A DNA stretch of 64,000 nt from Actinomycetospora succinea (GTDB lineage: Bacteria > Actinomycetota > Actinomycetes > Mycobacteriales > Pseudonocardiaceae), in the NCBI RefSeq assembly GCF_004363095.1, contig NZ_SNYO01000001.1, positions 186,001 to 250,000 on the forward strand. Direction: 5' to 3'. Position 1 is the first letter of the stretch. Each line of letters opens with the position of its first letter. Of this stretch, positions 51,023-61,015 are shown piece after piece. The position numbers were made by a program, and so were the translations under genes. The notes under the pieces are model-generated. The model saw only the letters and a program-made list of their open reading frames with translations. It did not search any database and was not told where the DNA came from.

Positions 51023-52132
51023 GTGATGCAGGCGGGGGAGACGGCGGAGATCGACCCGGCGCGGACCGCCGCGGTCGTCCTCGTCGGGGGGCAGGGCAGC
51101 CGGTTGCGCCCGCTCACGCTGACCACACCGAAACCGATGCTGCCGACGGCCGGCGTGCCGTTCCTGGCGCACCTGCTCTCGCGGATCGCCGCCGCCGGCA
51201 TCCGCACGGTGATCCTCGGCACCGCCTACCGCGCGGAGGTCTTCGAGGGCTTCCTCGGCGACGGCTCCGCCCTGGGCCTCGACCTGACCTGCCGGCCCGA
51301 GCCCGAGCCGCTCGGCACCGGCGGGGGCATCCGCTACGCGGCGGACGCGCTCGCGCCGGGGTTCGAGGAGGTCGTCGTGTTCAACGGCGACATCCTCTCC
51401 GGCGTCGACGTCCGCGCCGTCGTCGGCGAGCACCGCGCCGCGGGCGCCGACGCGACCCTGCACCTCGTGCGCGTCCCCGACCCGACGGCGTTCGGTTGCG
51501 TGCCGACCGACCCGACCGGGCGCGTCACCGCCTTCCTCGAGAAGACGCTCACGCCGCCGACGGACCAGGTCAACGCCGGGTGCTACGTCTTCCGCCGCGA
51601 CGTGCTCGACGCCATCCCCGCCGGGCGGCCCGTGTCGGTCGAGCGCGAGACGTTCCCGGGCCTGCTCGCGGCCGGCTCGCGGCTGCAGGGCCACGTCGAG
51701 TCGTCGTACTGGCTCGACCTCGGCACGCCCGCCTCGTTCGTGCGCGGCAGCGCCGACCTCGTGCAGGGCGCCGCGCCCACCGCGGCGCTGCCCGGCCCGG
51801 TCGGCACCGCGCTGCTGCTGCCCGGGGCGAAGGTCGCGGGCTCGGCGTCGCTCACCGACGGCACGACGGTGGGCGCCGACGTGCAGATCGGCGAGGGCGC
51901 CCGGATCTCCGGCTCGGTGCTGATGGACGGCGCGCGGATCGGCGACGGGGTGCTCGTCGAGCGCTCGGTGATCGGGCCGGGCGCGACGATCGGTGACGAC
52001 ACCGTGGTCACCGACGCCGTGGTCGGCGACGACGCGTCGATCGGGGCCTCCTGCGAGCTGCTCGCCGGCGTGCGCATCTGGCCCGGTCTCGTGATCCCGG
52101 ACGGCGGTCTGCGATTCTCGGGTGGTGCCTGA
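51023..52132 (+). CDS. manB: Mannose-1-phosphate guanylyltransferase
   Basis: 369 residues from GTG 51023 (ATG 51026 also possible). Nucleotidyltransferase motif VGGQGSRLRPLTLTTPKPMLP at about 21-41, then FNGDIL and the DLGTPASF segment. A C-terminal left-handed beta-helix of hexapeptide repeats (GARISGSVLMDG, GDGVLVERSVIG) follows. It makes GDP-mannose for mannolipids and mannosylation. It is the Rv3264c counterpart, where the name manB is used, and lies near the phosphomannomutase at the right end. The glycosylase gene begins inside its last 11 bases. Confidence 0.9.
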   Translation: MMQAGETAEIDPARTAAVVLVGGQGSRLRPLTLTTPKPMLPTAGVPFLAHLLSRIAAAGIRTVILGTAYRAEVFEGFLGDGSALGLDLTCRPEPEPLGTGGGIRYAADALAPGFEEVVVFNGDILSGVDVRAVVGEHRAAGADATLHLVRVPDPTAFGCVPTDPTGRVTAFLEKTLTPPTDQVNAGCYVFRRDVLDAIPAGRPVSVERETFPGLLAAGSRLQGHVESSYWLDLGTPASFVRGSADLVQGAAPTAALPGPVGTALLLPGAKVAGSASLTDGTTVGADVQIGEGARISGSVLMDGARIGDGVLVERSVIGPGATIGDDTVVTDAVVGDDASIGASCELLAGVRIWPGLVIPDGGLRFSGGA

Positions 52133-53066
52133 CGTCGTCGTAGCCGCGCCGGAGGCGGAACGGACCTGGCGGCCCGACTTCGTCCTCGACATGCGCTCGC
52201 TCGTCGCCCCGCTGCGCCGCGGCAAGGGCGACCCGACGTTCCACACCGAGCTCGAGGGGCCGGACGGCGGGTCGTTGTGGCGCGCCACCCCGACGCCCGA
52301 GGGCCCGGCGACGCTCGCGCTCTCGCGCCGCGACGGCGAGGTCCGCGCGCGGGCGTGGGGACCGGGCGCCGCGTGGATCGTCGACGGGGTGCCCGCCCTG
52401 CTGGGCGCCGAGGACGACGACGCCGGCTTCGTCGGTCACCACCCGCTGGTCGCCGAGACCCGGCGCCGCATGCCGGGCCTGCGCCTCGGCGCCACGCGCA
52501 CGGTCTGGGACCAGCTCGTGCCCGCGATCCTCGAGCAGAAGGTCACCGGCACCGAGGCGCGCCGGTCCTGGCGCGAGCTGTGCTGGCGCTTCGGCGAGGA
52601 CGCGCCCGGCCCGACGCCGCGGCGCATGAAGCTGCCGCCGACGCCGCGGCGCATCCGCGAGGTCCCCGACTGGGAGTGGCACCGCGCCGGCGTCGACAAC
52701 AGCCGCCGCCGCGCGATCCTCGCCTGCGCCACCGTCGCGCACCGCCTCGAGAAGGCCGCCGAGCTGCGCGGCGAGGCCGGGCGCGCGCTGCTGCAGAAGA
52801 TCCCGGGCATCGGGATCTGGACCGCCGCCGAGGTCGCCCAGCGCTCGTGGGGCGACCCGGACGCGGTCAGCGTCGGCGACTTCCACATCCCGTCGACCGT
52901 CGGCTGGGCGCTCGTCGGCCGCAAGCTCGACGACGCCGGGATGCTCGAGGTCCTCGCCTGCTACGCGCCGCAGCGCCAACGGGCCGTGCGCTACATCGAG
53001 GCCTCGGGCTTCCGCCGCCCGCGCTTCGGCCCCCGGTTCTCGCCGAAGGACTACCGGACGTACTGA
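52122..53066 (+). CDS. AlkA-type DNA-3-methyladenine glycosylase
   Basis: 314 residues from a GTG at 52122 (or 52125), overlapping manB by 11 bases. The helix-hairpin-helix-Gly/Pro-Asp motif LLQKIPGIGIWTAAEVAQRS is followed by the catalytic Asp in SVGDFHIPS. It excises alkylated bases in base excision repair. No ada gene is adjacent, and the overlap with a mannose gene is presumably a packing accident. Confidence 0.88.
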   Translation: MVPDVVVAAPEAERTWRPDFVLDMRSLVAPLRRGKGDPTFHTELEGPDGGSLWRATPTPEGPATLALSRRDGEVRARAWGPGAAWIVDGVPALLGAEDDDAGFVGHHPLVAETRRRMPGLRLGATRTVWDQLVPAILEQKVTGTEARRSWRELCWRFGEDAPGPTPRRMKLPPTPRRIREVPDWEWHRAGVDNSRRRAILACATVAHRLEKAAELRGEAGRALLQKIPGIGIWTAAEVAQRSWGDPDAVSVGDFHIPSTVGWALVGRKLDDAGMLEVLACYAPQRQRAVRYIEASGFRRPRFGPRFSPKDYRTY

Positions 53067-53081
53067 GCTCCCCGGTCACGG

Positions 53082-53648
53082 TCAGGCGAGCGCCCGCCCG
53101 AACGCGACCTCGTCCGGCAGCTCCGCGAGCCGCCACCAGCGCAGGTCCAGCGACTCCTCGCTGATCGCCTCGACGGCGCCGGGCGGCGCGTGCGCGACGA
53201 AGCGGACGTCGAGGTGGCGGGTGGGCACACCCAGCGAGCAGGTCAACGCGTGCACCTCCGCGTGCACCGGCTCGGGGTCGAGCACGAGCCCCTCGATCCC
53301 GGACTCCTCGGTCGCCTCGCGCAGCGCGGCGCCGGCGAGCGTGGTGTCGTCGGGCTCGATGTGCCCGCCGAGCTGGATCCACGCGTTGACCCGCGGGTGC
53401 AGGGTCAGCAGGGCGTGCCGGCCGTCGGCGTCGAGCACGAGCGTCGAGGCCGTGAGGTGGCCCGGCGCGCAGGAGCGCGAGCACGCGTCGGGCCGGGCGT
53501 CGAGGTACGACAGCAGCGCCTGCCGCACGGAGTCGACCTCGCGGGCGGCCGGGCGCCAGCGGTCGAGCACCGCGCGGGCGTCGGCGTGCGCCGCGGCGGT
53601 GGTGACGGCGGCGCGGACGCCGGACGCGAGCGTCTCCTCGGGAGTCAT
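53082..53648 (-). CDS. NUDIX hydrolase
   Basis: 188 residues. The Nudix helix REATEESGI follows GGHIEPDD in the box at about 93-117. It hydrolyses a nucleoside diphosphate linked to an unknown moiety. The start overlaps the fbiB stop by 4 bases (ATGA), so it is co-translated with F420 synthesis genes; a role on a nucleotide intermediate or house-cleaning is a guess. Confidence 0.85.
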   Translation of the reverse strand: MTPEETLASGVRAAVTTAAAHADARAVLDRWRPAAREVDSVRQALLSYLDARPDACSRSCAPGHLTASTLVLDADGRHALLTLHPRVNAWIQLGGHIEPDDTTLAGAALREATEESGIEGLVLDPEPVHAEVHALTCSLGVPTRHLDVRFVAHAPPGAVEAISEESLDLRWWRLAELPDEVAFGRALA

Positions 53649-55009
53649 CCGATCTCCACCCACCGGTCGTCGACGGTCAGGTCCCCCCGGGCGGGGGGAG
53701 CCGCCTCCGGGTGCCCCACGGCGACGGCCCCCAACGGCTCCCAGGTCGCCGGCAGCGCGAGCTCGGCCCGCACGACGTCCGCCGCGAAGATCGTCGACGA
53801 CACCCAGCACGACCCGAGCCCCTCGGCGGCCAGCGCCACGAGGAACCCCTGCACCGCGGCGCCGCCCGCGACCGTGAACATCGTGTGCTCGGCCGCGGCG
53901 CGCCGGTCGTCGGGGTAGGGGTGCGCGCCCTCGGGGACGAGGAACGGCAGCACGACCTCGGGCGCGGTGCGCAGGATGTCGCCGCGCGCCACCCGCCGCG
54001 CCACGGCGTCCTCGGCGAACCCGTCGCCGCGCAGGTCGTCGCGCCAGGCCGCGGCCATGGCGTCGAGCAGGCGGGTCCGGACCTCCGGCGAGGTCAGGTG
54101 CACGAACCGCACGGGGCGGGTGTGGTGCGGGGCGGGTGCGGTGAGCCCGGCGGCGCCGGCCCGTCGCAGCGCGGCGCCGTCCACGGGGTCGGGGGCGAAC
54201 GCCCGCACCGACCGGCGCGCCGGGACGGCCTCCCGCCGACCCTCGTCCCGACCCCGGGCCAGCGCCTCGTCGGCGCCCAGCCAGAACAGGTCCTCCTCGA
54301 CGGGGCGCACGAGGTCGGCGCCCCGCGCGGTCTCCGAGCGCAGCGCCGCCGGCAGCCCGCGCACCACGGCGACCGGCACCCCGCCGAGCTTGCCCTTGAC
54401 GAGGTCGGCGGCCGCGGCGACCTCGTCGGCGACCGCGACCTCGGTGACCACCAGCTCGTTGCCCTGCGCGTCGACCGCGCCGCCGTAGGCGTGCACGACC
54501 TCGAGGCCCGCGGCGCCGATCGCGGCGTCGGTCTGCCCGGTGCGCCAGGTGCGGCCCATGGTGTCGGTGACGACGACGGCGACGTCGACCCCGAGCCGTT
54601 CGCGCAGCGCGGCGCGCAGGGCGGCGGCCGAGGCGTCCGGGTCCTCGGGGAGCAGGGCGACCTCGTCGCCGGCGACGTTCGAGGCGTCGATCCCGGCCGC
54701 GGCCTGCACGATGCCCAGCGGGTTGGCGACGATCTTGGTGCGGCCCTTGGTGGCGAGCAGCCGGACCGTCTCGCGGTCGATCAGCGCGCGGCGGGCCGCG
54801 TCGCGCTCGTCGGGGTCGGACGGCACCGTCACCAGGCGGCCCTCGACCTTGGAGAGCACCTTCGAGGTGACGACGAGGACGTCGCCGTCGGCGAGCGCGC
54901 CGTCCAGCGCCGTCGCGAGCGCGGCGGCGAGGTCGTCGCCGGGCCGGAACTCGGGCAGCCCGGGGACGCCCCAGAGCGTCAGCCCGCCCGAGGACGCGTG
55001 GTCAAACAC
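53645..55009 (-). CDS. fbiB: Coenzyme F420:L-glutamate ligase with nitroreductase domain
   Basis: 454 residues from the GTG at 55009. The N-terminal CofE-type domain (about 1-245; [30 protein letters not shown]) adds glutamates to F420-0. The C-terminal nitroreductase-like flavin domain (about 250-454; [30 protein letters not shown]) matches the dehydro-F420-0 reductase part of the bifunctional actinobacterial enzyme. It overlaps the fbiA stop by 8 bases. Confidence 0.95.
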   Translation of the reverse strand: MFDHASSGGLTLWGVPGLPEFRPGDDLAAALATALDGALADGDVLVVTSKVLSKVEGRLVTVPSDPDERDAARRALIDRETVRLLATKGRTKIVANPLGIVQAAAGIDASNVAGDEVALLPEDPDASAAALRAALRERLGVDVAVVVTDTMGRTWRTGQTDAAIGAAGLEVVHAYGGAVDAQGNELVVTEVAVADEVAAAADLVKGKLGGVPVAVVRGLPAALRSETARGADLVRPVEEDLFWLGADEALARGRDEGRREAVPARRSVRAFAPDPVDGAALRRAGAAGLTAPAPHHTRPVRFVHLTSPEVRTRLLDAMAAAWRDDLRGDGFAEDAVARRVARGDILRTAPEVVLPFLVPEGAHPYPDDRRAAAEHTMFTVAGGAAVQGFLVALAAEGLGSCWVSSTIFAADVVRAELALPATWEPLGAVAVGHPEAAPPARGDLTVDDRWVEIG

Positions 55010-55955
55010 CGGCGACCTCGTACGCCGCGCGGACCATGGCCGCGGTGGCGTCGGGGTCGGTCATCATCAGCGGCACCTCGCGGACCTCGACGCCCGGCAC
55101 CTGCGCGCCGTCGCCCGGCGCGACGAGCCAGCCGTCGAGCAGCCCGCCGGTGGTGCGCGAGCCGTACCAGCGCCCGACGCCCTCGGCGCTGACCGGGACG
55201 TCGACCGCGGCGAGGCAGGCCTCGGCCATGCCGCGCACCGCGTGCCCGTCGACGATCGGCGACACCCCGACGACCCTGCCCGGCGCCGCCGTCAGCGCCG
55301 GGCGCATGCCGGGCACGTCGACGATGGTGTTGACGCTGACCACGGGGTTGGACGGCGCGACGAGCACGACGTCGGCCTCGGCCACCGCGGTGAGCGCGTC
55401 CGGGCAGGCCGTGGCCTGGTCGCGGCCCACCGAGGCGAACGAGTGCGCCGGCAGGGCCGCGCGGTGGCGCACCCACCACTCCTGGAAGTGGATGGCCTTG
55501 CGGGCGCCGTCCGCGGGGTCGTCGACGACCACGTGGGTCTCGATGCGGTCGTCGCTCGCCGGGATCAGCTCGACGCCGGGCTGCCAGCGGTCGCACAGCG
55601 CCGCCGTGACCTGGGAGAGCGGGAAGCCGGCGCGCAGCATGCGCGTGCGCACGAGGTGGGTGGCGACGTCGCGGTCGCCCAGGCCGAACCACGTCGGGTC
55701 GGCGCCGTAGGCCTCGAGCTCCTCGCGGACCGACCACGTCTCCTTGGCGCGGCCCCAGCCCTTCTCGGTGTCGATGCCCGCGCCGAGGGTGTACATGCAG
55801 GTGTCGAGGTCCGGGCACACGCGCAGCCCGTGCAGCCAGATGTCGTCGCCGACGTTGACCACCGCGCGGATGGTGTCGCCGGGACCCGCGGCGGCCTTGA
55901 CGCCCTGCAGGAAGCGGGCGCCCCCGACGCCCCCGACCAGAACGGTGACCTGCAC
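55002..55955 (-). CDS. fbiA: 2-phospho-L-lactate (dehydro-F420-0) transferase
   Basis: 317 residues. CofD-family signatures: [53 protein letters not shown] and [15 protein letters not shown]. It couples the lactyl- or enolpyruvyl-phospho nucleotide to the deazaflavin FO, giving F420-0 precursors. fbiA-fbiB-NUDIX form an operon. F420 supports the assignment to an actinobacterium with deazaflavin reductases. Confidence 0.96.
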   Translation of the reverse strand: MQVTVLVGGVGGARFLQGVKAAAGPGDTIRAVVNVGDDIWLHGLRVCPDLDTCMYTLGAGIDTEKGWGRAKETWSVREELEAYGADPTWFGLGDRDVATHLVRTRMLRAGFPLSQVTAALCDRWQPGVELIPASDDRIETHVVVDDPADGARKAIHFQEWWVRHRAALPAHSFASVGRDQATACPDALTAVAEADVVLVAPSNPVVSVNTIVDVPGMRPALTAAPGRVVGVSPIVDGHAVRGMAEACLAAVDVPVSAEGVGRWYGSRTTGGLLDGWLVAPGDGAQVPGVEVREVPLMMTDPDATAAMVRAAYEVAGV

Positions 55956-56021
55956 CGGAGCTCCTCTCGTGGCTTGCTCCCCCGATGTTCCTCCCCGAGA
56001 CCGACAGCGCGGCGCAGCGGG

Positions 56022-56786
56022 TCAGCGCAGCAGCGAGATGAACTGGTCCTGCCCGACCGCGGCGAGCGTCGAGTCGCCGCCGACGAGCGTGAACAGCGCG
56101 TCGGCGACGGTGAACAGCACCGCCGAGGCGCCCGGGAGCAGGAAGAGCAGCAGGATGATCGCGAGCGGGGCGTAGGGCGCGATGCGCGCCGCGCCCTGGC
56201 GCGTCCGCCAGGGCAGGTAGGGGTCGATGACGCCCCAGCCGTCGAGGCCGGGCACGGGCAGCAGGTTCAGCACGAACGTCAGGACCTGGATCAGCCCGAG
56301 GAACGCGAGCGCGGCGGCGAGCGGCAGCGGGGGCGCGGTGAGCGCCAGCGCGAGCGCGATCAGGGCGGCGAGCACGAGGTTGGCCACCGGCCCCGCCAGC
56401 GAGACGGCGCTCATCGCCGGCCGGGAGCGCAGCGCCGAGCGCTGGATCCACACGGCCCCGCCGGGCAGCGGGATGCCGCCGAGCACGAGGAAGAGCAGCG
56501 GCAGCACGAGCGTGAGGCCGACGTTGGCGTAGCGGCGGATGTCGAGCGAGAGGTACCCCAGCGCCCGCACGGAGTGGTCGCCGCAGCGGTCGGCGGTCAG
56601 GGCGTGGGAGAACTCGTGCAGGCAGAGCGACACGGCCCACCCGGCGAGGACCAGCAGGACGGTGCCGCCGATGATCGCTCCCTCGGCGGGCAGCAGCGTC
56701 AGCGCACCCCCGGCCGCGGTGAGTGCCACGAGGACCAGGAAGATGGGGCTGACCGGCGATCGCAGCCGGGACACGCGGGGGGCCAC
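56022..56786 (-). CDS. Site-2 protease family (M50) zinc metalloprotease
   Basis: 254 residues, about six transmembrane helices. The metal motif is HEFSHALTAD (HExxH near residues 53-57) and the second site is PVPGLDGWGVIDP (LDG near 180). It lacks a PDZ domain, so it is the short S2P subgroup. Intramembrane cleavage of a regulator or membrane protein is expected; the sigma/anti-sigma fusion at 33 kb could be one kind of target, but there is no direct evidence. Confidence 0.88.
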   Translation of the reverse strand: MAPRVSRLRSPVSPIFLVLVALTAAGGALTLLPAEGAIIGGTVLLVLAGWAVSLCLHEFSHALTADRCGDHSVRALGYLSLDIRRYANVGLTLVLPLLFLVLGGIPLPGGAVWIQRSALRSRPAMSAVSLAGPVANLVLAALIALALALTAPPLPLAAALAFLGLIQVLTFVLNLLPVPGLDGWGVIDPYLPWRTRQGAARIAPYAPLAIILLLFLLPGASAVLFTVADALFTLVGGDSTLAAVGQDQFISLLR

Positions 56787-56926
56787 GGGTCCAGTGTCCC
56801 CGACCCGTCGGGGCCGGTTGGAGCAGCCGGGCAGCGAAATGCGCGTGCATTGCTACGGATAGCGCATGACGTTCACCGCACGTGACGACCGGTCGTCGCG
56901 ACATGCGGCCAGACGAGGCCCCCGGC

Positions 56927-56956
56927 TTGACCCGGATGGAACGACACCGGTGTAAT
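56927..56956 (+). promoter_or_regulatory. Candidate promoter upstream of whiB2
   Basis: TTGACC and TGTAAT are separated by 18 bases, about 85 bases before the GTG start. A 10-base palindrome ACACCGGTGT (56944-56953) overlaps the -10 box and might be an operator. This is the most consensus-like promoter seen in the window. Confidence 0.5.
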
Positions 56957-57039
56957 TCCTACGCGATGACACGTCGGTGCGGGGCCGGCGCCTCGTCCAC
57001 TCAGTGGGGGCCGGGGGGAGTCGAGGCGAGGGAGGCGTC

Positions 57040-57363
57040 GTGAACGGTGCGGAGAGCGGGTCGGTGGTGCTGGGAAGCGAAGCGCAAGGGCCGAAGGCCG
57101 GACTGAGGGATGTCCTGTCCGAGCTCGCCATGGTGACCGAGGACGAGCAGGAGTGGCAGGAGCGCGCCCTGTGCGCGCAGACCGACCCGGAGGCGTTCTT
57201 CCCCGAGAAGGGCGGCAGCACCCGGGAGGCCAAGCAGATCTGCAACAGCTGCGAGGTCCGTGGCGAGTGCCTCGAGTACGCCCTCGGGCACGACGAGCGC
57301 TTCGGGATCTGGGGCGGTCTGTCGGAGCGCGAGCGCAGGCGTCTCAAGCGCAGGGCGGTCTGA
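57040..57363 (+). CDS. whiB2: WhiB-family iron-sulfur transcription factor, WhiB2 type
   Basis: 107 residues from the GTG at 57040 (GGAGG upstream); a shorter in-frame ATG lies near residue 31. Four cysteines in the WhiB spacing (ALCAQTD, ICNSCEVRGEC) would bind a [4Fe-4S] cluster, followed by GIWGGLSERERRRLK, the conserved turn and basic DNA-binding tail. WhiB2/WhmD controls septation and division in mycobacteria and sporulation septation in Streptomyces. Location beside manB and the DUF3499 gene is conserved (Rv3260c). A hairpin overlaps the stop. Confidence 0.94.
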   Translation: MNGAESGSVVLGSEAQGPKAGLRDVLSELAMVTEDEQEWQERALCAQTDPEAFFPEKGGSTREAKQICNSCEVRGECLEYALGHDERFGIWGGLSERERRRLKRRAV

Positions 57364-57384
57364 GGGCCCGCTGAGGCGGGCCCT
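57363..57384 (+). terminator. Terminator overlapping the whiB2 stop
   Basis: AGGGCCCGC/GCGGGCCCT, a perfect 9-bp stem with loop TGAG, starts at the last base of the whiB2 stop codon. It probably ends the whiB2 transcript before the glycosyltransferase gene. Confidence 0.7.
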
Positions 57385-57449
57385 ACCCTCGGACGTCGAC
57401 CGCAGCGTGGGCGCCCTCGGCAGGTGGCCCGAGGGGAAGGACGGCGTCC

Positions 57450-60400
57450 GTGGTTCGACCGTCCCCCACGAGCACGGCTGCTCCCGTGCTCGCCGTCCTG
57501 GTCTGCCACGACGGTGAGGCCTGGCTGCCGGGCACGCTCGACGCGCTCGCGCGCCTGACGCGTCGCCCGCGGTGGGTCGTCGCCGTCGACACCGGCTCGA
57601 CCGACGGCACCGCCGGCATCCTGGCGGCGAGCAACCAGGTCGACGTGGTGCTGCGCATGCCGCGCGACACCGGGTTCGCCGAGGCCGTCCACACGGCCGC
57701 CGACGACGCCGATCGGCGCTGGGGCCGCACGGCCCAGGTGGGCCCCAACGGGTCGGGCGAATGGATCTGGGTCCTGCACGACGACGCCGCGCCCGACCCG
57801 AACTGCCTCGAGGTCCTGCTCTCGGTCGCCGCGACGTCCCCGTCGGCGGCGGTCCTCGGGCCGCTGTGCCTCGACTGGGACGACCCCCGGCTCGTCGTCG
57901 AGGCCGGGGTCTCGATCGACGCGTCCGGCTCGCGGCAGACCGGCATCGGCGCCGACGAGCTCGACATGGGCCAGTTCGCCACCAACTCCGAGGTGCTCGC
58001 GGTCGGCTCCGCCGGCTCGCTCGTGCGCCGCCGCGAGTGGGACTCCCTCGGCGGCTACGACACCGCGCTCGGCCTGCTGCGCGAGGACGTCGACTACGGC
58101 TGGCGCGTCAACCGCGCCGGCGGCCTCGTCCTCTGCGCGCCCTCGGCCCGGCTGCGCCACGCCCGCGGGCTGACGACCCGCGCGCGCACCCTGGACACCG
58201 CGGGCGTCGACCCGCGCTACCGCGCCACCGACCGCGCCCACGGCGTGCGGACGTTCCTCGCGAACTGCTCCAGCCCCGCGTTCGTGCTCGGGCTGCTGCG
58301 GCTGCCGGTGCTCGCGGTGCTGCGGGCGCTCGGGTTCCTGCTCGTGCGCCGCACCCGCGCGGCCGGCGCCGAGCTCGCCGGCCTGACGCGGGTGCTCGGC
58401 TCGGGCCCGGGGCTGGCGGACCTCGCCGACGCCCGGCGCCGGCGCAGCACCGGCGCCACCGCCCTGCCGCGCGAGCTGCGCGGCCTGCTGACCAGCCGCA
58501 CCACCCGCCTGCGCAACGCCGTGCGCGGCGGGCTGACCTCGCTCGTGCGCGGGCGCCTGCGCGAGGAGCTCGACCTCGGCCGCCTGCCGGAGTGGGCCGA
58601 GCAGGGGTCGCGCGCCGGGGCCGACGAGGACGCGGGCACCCACCGCCGGGCCGTCGGTCCCGAGGCCCTGCCCGCCGGCGCGGCCCTGCGGCGCCGGCGC
58701 GCGGCGGGCCTGCGCCGTCCCGGCGAGTCCCTCGCCGTGGCGCTGCCGGGCCCACGGGCCCCGGCCGACGCCGAGCCCCCGACCGAGGCCGTGGCGCCGA
58801 TACGCCCCAGCGATCCCCGGCCGGCGCCCGACGGGGAACGCGTCGTCTACGTCCCGATCACCCCGGGCCGGGTGGCGCGCGAGCTGCTGCTCGCCCCGCC
58901 GTTGCTGCTGGTCGTGGGCCTGACCCTGGTCTCGGTCCTCACCCAGCGCGCCCGCCTCGGGCTCGGCCTGGCCGGCGGCCGGATCGCCGAGGTCCCGGGC
59001 CTGGGCGAGCTGTGGTCGTCCTACCTCGCGGCCTGGCACCCGATCGCGGGCGGCACCGGCGCGCCCGCCCCGTCGGCGCTCGCCGTGGTCGGGGTGCTCG
59101 GCGCCCCCGCCGCGCCGATGGGCGGGCCGCCGGCCGCCGTGTCGGTGCTGCTGGTCGCGGCGCTGCCGCTCGCCGGGCTGTCGGCCTACCTCGCGACCCG
59201 CGAGCTGCGCGTGGGCCGGGTGCTGCGCGCGCTGGCCGGCGCGGTCTACGCGCTGCTCGGGATCACCGCGGGCGCGGTGGCCCAGGGCCGCCTCGACGGC
59301 GTCGTCGCCGCGATCCTGCTGCCCCTGGTGCTCGCCGGCGTCGTCGCCGTGCTGCGCGGGGCACGCGTCGCCGGCCGGCGCGGGTCGTGGTGGAGCACGG
59401 CCGCGGGCACCGCTCTCGCGCTGGGTGTGATCAGCGCGTTCGCGCCGCTGGTGCACGCGCTCGTGCTGGTCGTCGTGGTGATCGGCTTCGTGCTCGTGCC
59501 GGCGCCCCCGAAGGCGGCCGGGCGCCGCGCGATGGCCCTGGCCGTCATCGTCGTCCTGCCGGTGCTGCTGCTCCTGCCCTGGCCGACGGTGCTGCTCGCG
59601 GCGCCCGAGGTCCTCCTGCACGGCACCGGGTCACCGGTCGCCGAGCGGTTCGTCGGCGCCCTCGACGTCCTCTCGCTGAACCCCGGCGGGGCCGCGACCG
59701 TGCCCTGGGCGGGCCTGCTGCTCGTGCTGCTCGCCGTCGGCGGGGCGCTGGTCGCCCCCCGGCGCGCCGCGGTCCCGGGGCTCGCCCTGCTGCTGCTCGG
59801 CATCGTCGCCGCCGGCGTCGTGGGGTCGTTCGCGCTGCCCCCGCTCGCCGGCGGCGACGCCCGCCCCGGCTGGACCGGCCCGGCGCTCGCCGTCGCCGCG
59901 TGCGGGGCGCTGTGGAGCCTGCTCGCGCAGGTCGCCGCGGCCCGGACCGAGCCGCTCGGCCGCCTCCTGGAGCGCCGGGACCGGGTGGACCGTCCGAATC
60001 GGGGCCCGGCCCGGCGCGGTGAGTCCGAGCTGGACCTGGGCGGCGCCGGCTTCGGCGGGCGGGTCGCCGGTGCGATGGAGGGCCTGGCCGGGCGCTTCCG
60101 TCCGCGCAGTGCCGCCGACACCAGCGCCCGCGCGCGCAGCGTGGCGGTGCCCGTGGTGGCGGTGGCGGTCGCCGCGCTCGCCGTGGTCACCGTCCTGGGC
60201 GGCGGGGCGGGACCCCTCGCCGACACGCGGGCGGCCGCCCTCGCCCCACCGGTGGCGGGCGAGCTCGCAGCGTCGGGCGCGCGGGTCGTCGTCGTGACCC
60301 GCGACCCGGACACCACCCGCCGCGCCGGCCCGGAGCTGCCGCGCTATGGCGACGACGACCTCGCCCCGGTCGGCGCGGCCCCGGCCCGCCTGCAGCGCGA

Positions 60401-60974
60401 CGTGCGCGCCCTGCTCTCCGGCGACCCGGCCACCGCGCAGGCGGGCGTCGCCGAGCTCGCCACCGGCGGCACCGGCCTCGTCGTGCTGCCCGACGCCCAG
60501 ACGGCGCGCTCGGTCCGCACCGCCGCCGGGCCGCTGCTCACCGACGCCCCGCCGACGTCCGACGGGCGCCCGACCGCCCGGGTCGCGCTGCCCGTCGCCG
60601 GCGCGGTGCTGCTCGAGCCGCCGATCTCCGACGACGCAGGAGAGGCCCGCGCGGCCCCGCGCCGCCCGGCGGGCGTGGCGACCGTGCCGTCGGACCTGCC
60701 CACCGTCGCGGTGCGCGTCTCTCCGGGCGCCGACCGCCGCCTGCTCGTCGTGGCCGCGGAGCTGGAGTCGGGGTGGACGGCCTCGGTCGGCGGCGCGCCC
60801 GCCGAGGTCGTGCCCGCGTGGGGCCACCTCGTCGGCGTGGCCGTGCCGACCGGCGGCGGGGCGGTCGTCGTCGACCGCGACGACACCGTGCGCCTGCTCC
60901 TCCTGCTGCTGCAGCTCGCGCTCGTGCTGTTCACGGCCCTGTCGGCGCTGCCGTCGCGCAAGCGGCTGGACTAG
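57450..60974 (+). CDS. Family 2 glycosyltransferase fused to a large membrane domain
   Basis: 1174 residues. The N-terminal GT-A domain (about 1-270) has AVDTGSTDGT, the HDDAAPDP metal site, and LREDVDYGWRVNRAGG. A charged linker (about 290-455) leads to about ten transmembrane helices (about 470-830). A third hydrophobic part and an extracytoplasmic-looking C-terminal domain follow (about 905-1150), with a last helix near 1152-1170. The gene follows whiB2 and precedes DUF3499/pmmA, a mannose/wall locus, so wall-polymer or lipid glycosylation is likely. Donor and acceptor are unknown. Confidence 0.85.
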   Translation: MVRPSPTSTAAPVLAVLVCHDGEAWLPGTLDALARLTRRPRWVVAVDTGSTDGTAGILAASNQVDVVLRMPRDTGFAEAVHTAADDADRRWGRTAQVGPNGSGEWIWVLHDDAAPDPNCLEVLLSVAATSPSAAVLGPLCLDWDDPRLVVEAGVSIDASGSRQTGIGADELDMGQFATNSEVLAVGSAGSLVRRREWDSLGGYDTALGLLREDVDYGWRVNRAGGLVLCAPSARLRHARGLTTRARTLDTAGVDPRYRATDRAHGVRTFLANCSSPAFVLGLLRLPVLAVLRALGFLLVRRTRAAGAELAGLTRVLGSGPGLADLADARRRRSTGATALPRELRGLLTSRTTRLRNAVRGGLTSLVRGRLREELDLGRLPEWAEQGSRAGADEDAGTHRRAVGPEALPAGAALRRRRAAGLRRPGESLAVALPGPRAPADAEPPTEAVAPIRPSDPRPAPDGERVVYVPITPGRVARELLLAPPLLLVVGLTLVSVLTQRARLGLGLAGGRIAEVPGLGELWSSYLAAWHPIAGGTGAPAPSALAVVGVLGAPAAPMGGPPAAVSVLLVAALPLAGLSAYLATRELRVGRVLRALAGAVYALLGITAGAVAQGRLDGVVAAILLPLVLAGVVAVLRGARVAGRRGSWWSTAAGTALALGVISAFAPLVHALVLVVVVIGFVLVPAPPKAAGRRAMALAVIVVLPVLLLLPWPTVLLAAPEVLLHGTGSPVAERFVGALDVLSLNPGGAATVPWAGLLLVLLAVGGALVAPRRAAVPGLALLLLGIVAAGVVGSFALPPLAGGDARPGWTGPALAVAACGALWSLLAQVAAARTEPLGRLLERRDRVDRPNRGPARRGESELDLGGAGFGGRVAGAMEGLAGRFRPRSAADTSARARSVAVPVVAVAVAALAVVTVLGGGAGPLADTRAAALAPPVAGELAASGARVVVVTRDPDTTRRAGPELPRYGDDDLAPVGAAPARLQRDVRALLSGDPATAQAGVAELATGGTGLVVLPDAQTARSVRTAAGPLLTDAPPTSDGRPTARVALPVAGAVLLEPPISDDAGEARAAPRRPAGVATVPSDLPTVAVRVSPGADRRLLVVAAELESGWTASVGGAPAEVVPAWGHLVGVAVPTGGGAVVVDRDDTVRLLLLLLQLALVLFTALSALPSRKRLD

Positions 60975-61015
60975 CCGGAGGACCGCTGTCGGGGGGTCTC
61001 CCTAGGCTCCGGGGC

